Part shown: in pieces, positions 30,067 through 35,445 of the stretch
Layout of the letters: each line of letters starts with the position of its first letter
Position numbering within the stretch: position 1 is the stretch's first letter
NCBI GenBank assembly: GCA_027490145.1
Contig: JAIXYQ010000016.1
Span: 1-35,445 of the forward strand
Reading direction: 5' to 3'
Length of the DNA stretch: 35,445 bases
Source: Planctomycetaceae bacterium
GTDB lineage: Bacteria; Planctomycetota; Phycisphaerae; Phycisphaerales; SM1A02
The notes under the pieces: model-generated
The model's database searches: none
What the model saw: only the letters and a program-made list of their open reading frames with translations
What the model was told of the DNA's origin: nothing
Translations under genes and position numbers: made by a program

Positions 30067-31236
30067 TCAGGTGATCGATCCGGCACCAAGCAGGAAGCGG
30101 GCGATCCTTTCGGCAGCATCAGGCTCGGTGCGTGCCTCGAGCCGAGCGCGCATGGCGCGTCGCGCAGCGTCGTCGCCCATCAGACGAAGCATCGGCTCGC
30201 CCAACGCCCGGAGGTTGGCTTCGGGCTCGATCGCATCCATCGCCAGGATCGCCGCCCCCTGATCGACCAGTGGCTTGGCGTTGTGCATCTGGTGCAGGTC
30301 CGCGTGGTACGGATACGGCACGAAGATCGTGGGCACGTGGTTGGCCGCTGCCTCGCCAACGCTGTTGGCCCCAGCGCGGCTGAGCGCCAGATCGGCCGCA
30401 CCCCACGCCAGGCCCATGCGGTGCAGGAACGGCAACACCACGGCGTGCACACCCGCAGCGCGGTAGCCGGCCTCGAACCTGGCGGCACCGCCGCTCGCGC
30501 CCGGACCACAGAGATGCAGGATCTGCCAGTCCTTGAAGGCTCCGGGCGCACGTTGGGCCTGAAGCAGCAGGAAGTCGTTCAGGCTGTTCGCCCCCTGGCT
30601 TGCACCCGTGACCAGCAGCGTGCGCACACCCGGCAGCAGTCCGAGCTGTTCACGGCACGAGGCCTGTTCGGCCGGTGCCAACGCCAAGCGCCGAAGCGGC
30701 ATGCCGATGATCTCGCGCGCGAAGCCGGGAAGCGATGGGGTCGGGATCGCGCTGACCACTTCGCGAGCGCGACGGGCCACCCAACGGTTCGCTCGCCCCG
30801 GCGTCGCATCGAGGTTCACCAGGAGCACCGGCACGCCCCGGGCCCGAGCCGCGTGAACCACGGGCGCGGTGACGAAGCCACCGAGCGACACCACCCACGA
30901 CGGGCGCAGTCGATCGACCATGCGCAGCACCTCAGCCCTGCCGCGCATGAAGGAACGCGCGCACCGGAGCAACTTCCGCGGCCGGAGCGACATGGGCTCG
31001 GCCGGGATCGCCACGTACTCGGCTCCGGCCTCGCCCAGCATCTGTGCGTCGATCGGTCGTTGGCTGCACACGAAGACCGGCCTGCACGTGGGGTCGATGG
31101 CCTTCATGCGCTCGGCAATCGCCAAGCCAGGGCTGATGTGACCGCCGGATCCGCCTCCGGCAAGCAGCACGCACTTGGGCGCCACGGCGAGCGACGGGCT
31201 GGACGACACGCCTGCGCCCGACGTGGCAGCCGTCAT
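30067..31236 (-). CDS. murG: UDP-GlcNAc:undecaprenyl-PP-MurNAc-pentapeptide transferase
   Basis: Makes lipid II from lipid I at the inner face of the membrane. The 389-residue GT-B enzyme has the first glycine-rich loop LAGGGSGGHISPGLAIAERM (25-44), the second-domain loop VTGASQGANSLN, and the donor-binding ALSRAGANSVGEAAANHVPTIFVPYPYHADLHQMHNA region. The first loop carries GGGSGG in place of the usual GGTGG. A 20-residue N-terminal extension precedes the fold. Its ATG overlaps the ftsW stop by 4 bases, so the two are coupled, as in many dcw clusters; the rest of that cluster is not adjacent. Confidence 0.95.
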   Translation of the reverse strand: MTAATSGAGVSSSPSLAVAPKCVLLAGGGSGGHISPGLAIAERMKAIDPTCRPVFVCSQRPIDAQMLGEAGAEYVAIPAEPMSLRPRKLLRCARSFMRGRAEVLRMVDRLRPSWVVSLGGFVTAPVVHAARARGVPVLLVNLDATPGRANRWVARRAREVVSAIPTPSLPGFAREIIGMPLRRLALAPAEQASCREQLGLLPGVRTLLVTGASQGANSLNDFLLLQAQRAPGAFKDWQILHLCGPGASGGAARFEAGYRAAGVHAVVLPFLHRMGLAWGAADLALSRAGANSVGEAAANHVPTIFVPYPYHADLHQMHNAKPLVDQGAAILAMDAIEPEANLRALGEPMLRLMGDDAARRAMRARLEARTEPDAAERIARFLLGAGSIT

Positions 31237-32471
31237 GGTTCCGCCGGCTCCGGCATACCACCCGATGCAGCCAGGTCAACCTGCTGCGGCTCGGGGCTCG
31301 GCCGATCGCTCGACATCCCGCCCCCTTCCGCAAGGGCTTCCGCACGCGCCACACGGCGATCCATCGCGATCACCATGCCCAGGCAGAGCGCCGTCATCAT
31401 CCATCCGGTACCGCCGCGTGAGATCAACGGCAGCGCGATGCCCTTGGTCGGCGCCATGCCCGTGACGACGACGACATTGATGACCGCCTGAAGTCCGACC
31501 GTCGCCCCGATGCCCAGGGCAAGCAGCCGGCTCATGGGATCAAGCGTGGGCCGGGAATCCGTCGCCAGCCGGCTTGAGACGACCTGCACGATGCACCAGA
31601 CCAGGCCCACATAGAGGAGCAGCACGGCGACCGCACCAAGCAGCCCCATCTCCTCGCAAATGATCGAGTAGATGAAGTCGGTGGTGCCCTCAGGCAGGTA
31701 GCCGAACTTCTGCACGCTGTTGCCCAGGCCACGACCGGCCACCCCCCCGCCCGAAATCGCGCCCATGCTCTGGATGATGTGGTAGCACGACCCCTGCGGA
31801 TCGCTGTACGGATCGAGGACGGAGAAGATCCGCTTGAGTCGGTAGGGACTGATGAAGACCAGCGCGATGAACCCGGCGGCCCCAACCGGCAGGAAGGCCA
31901 CGGCGTTCCACAGGTTGGCGCCACCCGCGAGCAACATGATCACGGCGACGCCGGTGACCAGCACGGCCGTTCCCAGATCCTCACCGGCGATGCCCAGCGC
32001 CACCACACCGACGATCGCCATCGGCAGCAGGAAACCCGGCACGAAGCGTTGCATGCGTTCGCCGGTCCGGGCGATGTACCAGGCCAAGCCGATCGGCATC
32101 AGCCACTTGGCCAACTCACTCGGCTGGAAGGTCAGCGGGCCAAGGCTGACCCAACGGCTTGCTCCATTGACTTCCTTGCCCAGTCCGGGCACGTGCACGG
32201 CCAGCAGGCCCAGCAGGCTCAAGCCGGTAGCCCAGACCAACGGGGAGCGCCATCCGGACCATGCCGCCAGCCGCTCGATCGGCAGCACCATGCCCAAGAG
32301 CAGGCACCCCATCGAGGCGATCGCGAAGATCGTGTGGCGGTCGAACAGGACGGCAGACAGCGTCGTGCGGGTGTCTCGCGCGACGGTCACTTCGGCGCTG
32401 TTGACGAAGACCACTCCAATGAGGAGCAGGGTCAGGGCGAGGAGGGCAATGCCGTGGCCAGCGCGGAGCAC
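31233..32471 (-). CDS. ftsW: FtsW/RodA/SEDS-family peptidoglycan polymerase
   Basis: A 412-residue SEDS membrane glycosyltransferase with about ten hydrophobic segments. Family marks are NGASRWVSLGPLTFQPSELAKW, GEDLGTAVLV (normally PDLGTA), GYLPEGTTDFIYSIICEEMGLLG and LPLISRGGTG (normally SYGGSS). Pairing with murG argues for FtsW over RodA. The start is a GTG at 32471, the only one before the first helix. The C-terminal 45 residues are a cytoplasmic, proline-rich tail. Presence of ftsW, murG, murA and alr shows that this organism makes peptidoglycan. Confidence 0.93.
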   Translation of the reverse strand: MLRAGHGIALLALTLLLIGVVFVNSAEVTVARDTRTTLSAVLFDRHTIFAIASMGCLLLGMVLPIERLAAWSGWRSPLVWATGLSLLGLLAVHVPGLGKEVNGASRWVSLGPLTFQPSELAKWLMPIGLAWYIARTGERMQRFVPGFLLPMAIVGVVALGIAGEDLGTAVLVTGVAVIMLLAGGANLWNAVAFLPVGAAGFIALVFISPYRLKRIFSVLDPYSDPQGSCYHIIQSMGAISGGGVAGRGLGNSVQKFGYLPEGTTDFIYSIICEEMGLLGAVAVLLLYVGLVWCIVQVVSSRLATDSRPTLDPMSRLLALGIGATVGLQAVINVVVVTGMAPTKGIALPLISRGGTGWMMTALCLGMVIAMDRRVARAEALAEGGGMSSDRPSPEPQQVDLAASGGMPEPAEP

Positions 32472-32526
32472 GTCCAGATATCGGCTCGGCGGGGTGCGAT
32501 CCTTCAGTTCCCGCGCAGGGTCGCGC

Positions 32527-32532
32527 TATCCT
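32527..32532 (+). promoter_or_regulatory. Candidate -10 box for miaB
   Basis: TATCCT ten nt before the miaB ATG; the implied leader is only a few bases. No Shine-Dalgarno is present. The gap to divergent ftsW is 71 bases. Confidence 0.4.
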
Positions 32533-32542
32533 CGCTCGACCG

Positions 32543-34096
32543 ATGCGCGTGTACCTCGAAACCTTCGGCTGCCAGATGAACGAGCTCGACAGCGAGCTCG
32601 TTCGGGGCCAGCTGCTCTCGCTCGGCCACGAGTTCGTGCCCCATCCCGATGAAGCGCAGGTCGTGCTGTTCAACACCTGCAGCGTGCGGGAGCATGCGGA
32701 GCAAAAGGTCTACAGCCGGCTCGGGCTTGCCGGGGTGCGCAAGAAGCAGGGTGAGCAGCTGATCGTGGGCGTGATCGGGTGCATGGCCGAGCGGGATGGC
32801 GTCGACCTGTTCAAGCGTTACCCCCAGGTCGACCTGATGTGCGGTCCCGGCGAGCTGGATCGACTGCCGCTCCTGATTGACAATGCGGCTCGCGCCGATG
32901 CCGCCGATCGGTCGGAGCGGGTTGCCCTGGCGGGCAACAAGAGCCGCCGGTCAGCCACCCTGCAAGCCGCCGAGGACAATCTCGAACTGCTTGACCTGAG
33001 TCGGGCGTTCGAGCCGGTGGCCAACGACGCGAAGTCCCGGTCGGCCTATGTGCGCATCACCCGTGGCTGCAACAAGTTCTGCACCTACTGCGTGGTTCCC
33101 CACACCCGCGGCGCCGAGGTCCATCGGCCGCCGTCCCACATCGTCGATGAGTGCAAGCGATTGGTGGATGCTGGCGTCCTCGAAATCACGCTTCTGGGGC
33201 AGACGATCAATCATTATCGGTACACCCATGGCACGGCCCTCACGGTCGATGGCCACGAGGCGCCCCAAGTCGGGCCTGGGCTGGCCGCCTTCAGGAAGCC
33301 GCCGGATCCTGGCGCGCGCACGACGACCTTCGCCGACCTGCTGCACCGCATTCATGAAGAGGTGCCGGCACTCCAGCGACTGCGGTTCGTGACCAGCTAC
33401 CCGCGCGACTTCGGCGACGACATCCTGCAGGTCATGCGCGACTCCCCGCGCATCTGTCACTACCTGCACGTGCCAGCGCAGAGCGGCAGCGACCGGATGC
33501 TCAAGGCGATGAATCGCGGCTACACCGTGTCGGAGTACCTGGAGTTCATCGATCGTGTCACGACGACCCTGCCCGACTGCACCATCGGCGGGGACATCAT
33601 CGTGGGATTCTGCGGGGAAACCGACGAGGATTTCGAGCAGACCTGCGAGCTCGTCCGCCGCGTGCCGTACAAGAACAACTTCATCTTCAAGTACAGCCCG
33701 CGCCCGGGCACCGTGGCCTTCGACAGGCTCGCCGACGATGTGCCCGACGAGGTCAAGCGTGCACGCAACAATGCACTGTTGGCCCTCCAGAACACCGTCA
33801 GCGCGCGGGTCCACGAACGGTGGGTCGGGCGCACCGTCCCGGTCTTCCTCGAGGACATTCGCGAGCGTGCAGCACCTACGGGGCCCGCCAACGGCCATGT
33901 GGCGCTGAGCGTGGCGGGCCGAGCGCCCGCAGCGGCCACCCTACGCATTCGCCAGGTTATTGGCCGAACGCCAGGCGACTTGATCGTCGCGCTTCCGGCA
34001 CCAGAAAACGCAGAAACCATGCTGGGAACCATCCAGAGTGCAAGAATCATTGGCTCGAAGCCACTTCTGCTTGACGGTGTATTCCCGACAATCTAG
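32543..34096 (+). CDS. miaB: tRNA-i6A37 methylthiotransferase MiaB
   Basis: Radical SAM enzyme adding a methylthio group to i6A37 of tRNA. The 517-residue protein has the N-terminal Fe-S cluster cysteines Cys10, Cys46 and Cys80, the radical SAM motif Cys176-Cys180-Cys183 (RGCNKFCTYCVVP), LHVPAQSGSDRMLKAMNRGY and GGDIIVGFCGETDEDF, and a C-terminal TRAM domain at about 420-515. Compared with E. coli MiaB it has an insertion of about 35 residues at 226-261, between LLGQTINHY and TTFADLLHRI, rich in Gly, Pro and Ala. Monocistronic, with a TATCCT box 10 nt upstream. YgfZ, encoded 3.5 kb away, supports this enzyme in E. coli. Confidence 0.95.
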   Translation: MRVYLETFGCQMNELDSELVRGQLLSLGHEFVPHPDEAQVVLFNTCSVREHAEQKVYSRLGLAGVRKKQGEQLIVGVIGCMAERDGVDLFKRYPQVDLMCGPGELDRLPLLIDNAARADAADRSERVALAGNKSRRSATLQAAEDNLELLDLSRAFEPVANDAKSRSAYVRITRGCNKFCTYCVVPHTRGAEVHRPPSHIVDECKRLVDAGVLEITLLGQTINHYRYTHGTALTVDGHEAPQVGPGLAAFRKPPDPGARTTTFADLLHRIHEEVPALQRLRFVTSYPRDFGDDILQVMRDSPRICHYLHVPAQSGSDRMLKAMNRGYTVSEYLEFIDRVTTTLPDCTIGGDIIVGFCGETDEDFEQTCELVRRVPYKNNFIFKYSPRPGTVAFDRLADDVPDEVKRARNNALLALQNTVSARVHERWVGRTVPVFLEDIRERAAPTGPANGHVALSVAGRAPAAATLRIRQVIGRTPGDLIVALPAPENAETMLGTIQSARIIGSKPLLLDGVFPTI

Positions 34097-34128
34097 TCTT
34101 GACGGAACTCATGATGCGCCACCTGCGT

Positions 34129-34147
34129 ATCGTGAGGCAATCACGGT
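34129..34147 (+). terminator. Weak terminator candidate after miaB
   Basis: ATCGTGA (34129-34135) pairs with TCACGGT (34141-34147, one G-T pair) around GGCAA, followed by CTTTGGCTCTGG. It lies 33 bases past the miaB stop. The region 34097-34250 is less GC-rich than the genes around it. Confidence 0.4.
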
Positions 34148-34219
34148 CTTTGGCTCTGGTCCGAGTGAAGTGGAAAAGGGACCAAGTTGTTTGTTTTTGC
34201 CTTTTCGCAGCTCGCAGCC

Positions 34220-34247
34220 TTGACCACCCCAAACGCTGATCTAGGCT
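34220..34247 (+). promoter_or_regulatory. Promoter of the secreted PEP-CTERM-like protein
   Basis: TTGACC (34220-34225), 16-bp spacer, TAGGCT (34242-34247). It predicts a leader of about 70 nt that ends with AAAGGAAG, a good ribosome binding site 5 to 8 bases before the ATG at 34325. Confidence 0.6.
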
Positions 34248-34324
34248 GACTCTGCTTCCGGCATCCCTCGCCGCGAAGCAGTTCCCTCCCTCCCCCTTTT
34301 CCCTAGGTTTCGAAAGGAAGAAAG

Positions 34325-34987
34325 ATGAAGAAGTCCCTCGTTGCGGGCACCATGCTCGCCGCGGCCGTCGCCTCGGTCGCTTCCGCCGGCTTCACCGGCT
34401 ACTCGGTTCAGCGCACCGTCACCACTGGTGGCAACATTCAGTATCAGGTCTTCGCGAACTGGGACCAGAGCGGTCTCGTGTTCCTGAACGCCTTCAACTT
34501 CGCCACGCAGTCGGGCACCATGAACGCCCGTCACCAGGACACTTTCTCTGCTGAAGGTGACGTCGGCACCTGGCAGGCTGGTTCGTCGGTTTTGGCCGCT
34601 GACCGCGCCGAAGACAGCTGGGTCACCGCCAGCGGCCTGGCCACCAACTCGGGCTGGGGCAGCGCTCTGGACCCCGGCTTCGCCAACGGCGGAACCGTCG
34701 GTGACATCAACAACGGCGCTGGCTGGTACGACGCCACCCCCGGCACCCCGAACGCGATTGCGGCCGGCGGCACCCAGGGCGGCTACCGCATCCTGCTCGC
34801 CCAGATCGTCCGCAACGGCAGCGATGCCGACGCTCTCGCCACCTTCTACCTGAAGAACTCCTTCAAGGTCGCTGGCACCACCACCGCGCTCTTCTCGGAA
34901 GGCACCTTCAGCATCGGCGTGGTCCCCGCTCCGGGCGCCGTGGCGCTCCTCGGCCTGGCTGGCATGGCTGGCCGCCGTCGTCGCTGA
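34325..34987 (+). CDS. Secreted protein with PEP-CTERM-like sorting tail
   Basis: A 220-residue exported protein of unknown function. It has a signal peptide (MKKSLVAGTMLAAAVASVASA, cleaved after about residue 21). The mature part starts GFTGYSVQRTV and is rich in Gly, Asn, Thr and aromatic residues, with few charges, as in beta-structured surface proteins. The C-terminus is a PAPG motif (201-204), a hydrophobic stretch (ALLGLAGMAG) and RRRR (217-220), the three-part pattern of PEP-CTERM-like sorting signals common in Phycisphaerae. It has its own promoter, a good ribosome binding site and a very strong terminator, suggesting high expression. A paralogue follows 282 bases on. No exosortase gene is in the window. 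Confidence 0.9.
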   Translation: MKKSLVAGTMLAAAVASVASAGFTGYSVQRTVTTGGNIQYQVFANWDQSGLVFLNAFNFATQSGTMNARHQDTFSAEGDVGTWQAGSSVLAADRAEDSWVTASGLATNSGWGSALDPGFANGGTVGDINNGAGWYDATPGTPNAIAAGGTQGGYRILLAQIVRNGSDADALATFYLKNSFKVAGTTTALFSEGTFSIGVVPAPGAVALLGLAGMAGRRRR

Positions 34988-35015
34988 ACCGCGACGAGTT
35001 TCTTCCTGCCTAGCT

Positions 35016-35051
35016 GGTGGCCGTCCGCAAGGGCGGCCACCTTGCTTTTTT
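35016..35051 (+). terminator. Strong intrinsic terminator after the first secreted protein
   Basis: An 11-bp stem (35016-35026 with 35031-35041, one G-T pair) closed by a GCAA tetraloop, followed by TTGCTTTTTT. This is the best Rho-independent terminator in the window, 28 bases past the stop codon. Confidence 0.9.
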
Positions 35052-35269
35052 GCGCTGCCACGGACTGATTTTGCCGCAGTTCCTTGCACGCGAGCGCTTC
35101 AGAACCGCTTATTCGACCAAGTCCGCCAAAGCTTTTGCGCCGCTCGCACAAAAGTGTGCAACGACCGCTTGCGCCCGTTCGTATGGAAATGACGGTAGGG
35201 AGGCCTGTGGGGATGAGTATGCCCGCCAGGCAGTCTGCATTCGTGATTCACATACAGGAAGGGAAAAGG
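35052..35269 (+). promoter_or_regulatory. Upstream region of the second secreted paralogue
   Basis: 218 bases, less GC-rich than coding parts. It holds a small hairpin, GCACA-AAAG-TGTGC at 35146-35159. A good ribosome binding site (GGGAAAAGG) ends right at the next start codon. No clear TTGAC/TANNNT pair was found; TTGCAC at 35084 with TTATTC at 35109 is weak. Confidence 0.35.
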
Positions 35270-35445
35270 ATGAACGCTTTCTTTGTTTCGTCGGTTGCTG
35301 CTCTCGTCGCCGCTTCGGCCGCTTCGGCCGGTTTCACTGGCTTCACCGCTGACCGCGTGGTGCTGAGCAACGGCAACATCCAGTACAAGGTCTACGCGAA
35401 CTTCGACAACGTCGGCCTGCCCGCCGGCCAGTCGTGGGTGATGCT
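35270..35445 (+). CDS. Second secreted paralogue (3' end outside window)
   Basis: A gene running off the window edge, 58 codons visible. It begins MNAFFVSSVAALVAASAASA, a signal peptide cleaved after about residue 20, then GFTGFTADRVVLSNGNIQYK. The block GFTG-(Y/F), R-V, GNIQY-(Q/K)-V-(F/Y)-AN-(W/F)-D aligns without gaps to the first secreted protein, so the two are tandem duplicates with separate transcription. The ribosome binding site is GGGAAAAGG just before the ATG. A PAPG-type tail is expected beyond the window but cannot be seen. Confidence 0.85.
   Translation, partial: MNAFFVSSVAALVAASAASAGFTGFTADRVVLSNGNIQYKVYANFDNVGLPAGQSWVM

Noticed and set aside
30056..30067. ATGCGGCCGCAT perfect palindrome between M42 and murG
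   Set aside because: Too short and without a loop to be a terminator; likely chance in GC-rich DNA.
1..35445. tRNA, rRNA, phage, integrase, toxin-antitoxin or defence genes
   Set aside because: None could be recognised; the HNH and CPBP genes have no defence or phage partners nearby.

Overview
This is a GC-rich chromosomal window that looks like a planctomycete, most probably of the class Phycisphaerae. The signs are a ThiD2-ThiE fusion, a Rho factor with a very long low-complexity N-terminal part, secreted proteins ending in a PAPG / hydrophobic / RRRR sorting tail, a plant-type ferredoxin-NADP reductase, and housekeeping genes scattered out of their usual operons. Taxonomy is inferred from protein style only. 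About 35 genes are supported. No rRNA, tRNA, CRISPR array, transposase or phage gene was seen.

Layout. 1-539: non-coding dispersed repeat plus the atpG terminator. 540-4072: atpG (minus), then thiE and a PhnP-like metallo-hydrolase (plus, overlapping), then an Mn-type superoxide dismutase. 4162-7071: a lipoprotein (minus), a YtcJ-like amidohydrolase (plus) and an M50 site-2 protease (minus). 7354-9894: a translation cluster rpsP-trmD-rplS running into queD and an unknown gene. 9936-12085: an HNH protein and a CPBP-type membrane protease (minus). 12291-13217: rplM-rpsI. 13285-16152: alr followed by an unusual four-helix-turn-helix protein (minus). 16224-21647: DEAD-box helicase, psuG, rho and a SpoU methylase (plus). 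21585-22958: murA (minus). 23088-25607: FNR and a TPR protein (plus). 25635-25871: rpsR (minus). 25990-26683: a second copy of the dispersed repeat, inverted relative to the first. 26684-28967: ygfZ, a one-helix membrane peptide and an HMG-CoA-lyase-like gene (minus operon). 28996-30036: M42 peptidase. 30067-32471: ftsW-murG (minus). 32543-34096: miaB. 34325 to the end: two tandem secreted paralogues, the second cut by the window edge.

Functional themes. Translation and RNA handling dominate (rpsP, trmD, rplS, rplM, rpsI, rpsR, miaB, DEAD helicase, SpoU methylase, queD, psuG, rho). Envelope synthesis is second (alr, murA, murG, ftsW). Membrane proteolysis (M50, CPBP), redox (SOD, FNR, YgfZ) and a small secretome complete the picture.

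The most notable patterns lie in the non-coding sequence. Many genes have a TANNNT box exactly 6 nt (five starts) or 9-10 nt (five starts) before the start codon and no Shine-Dalgarno, which suggests leaderless or near-leaderless mRNAs. Two divergent gene pairs share overlapping back-to-back -10 boxes with the same spacing on both sides. A few other genes have TTGAC[C/G]-N16-TANNNT promoters. A large inverted pair of arginine-codon-rich, palindrome-bearing repeats lies about 26 kb apart and carries no recognisable mobility gene.
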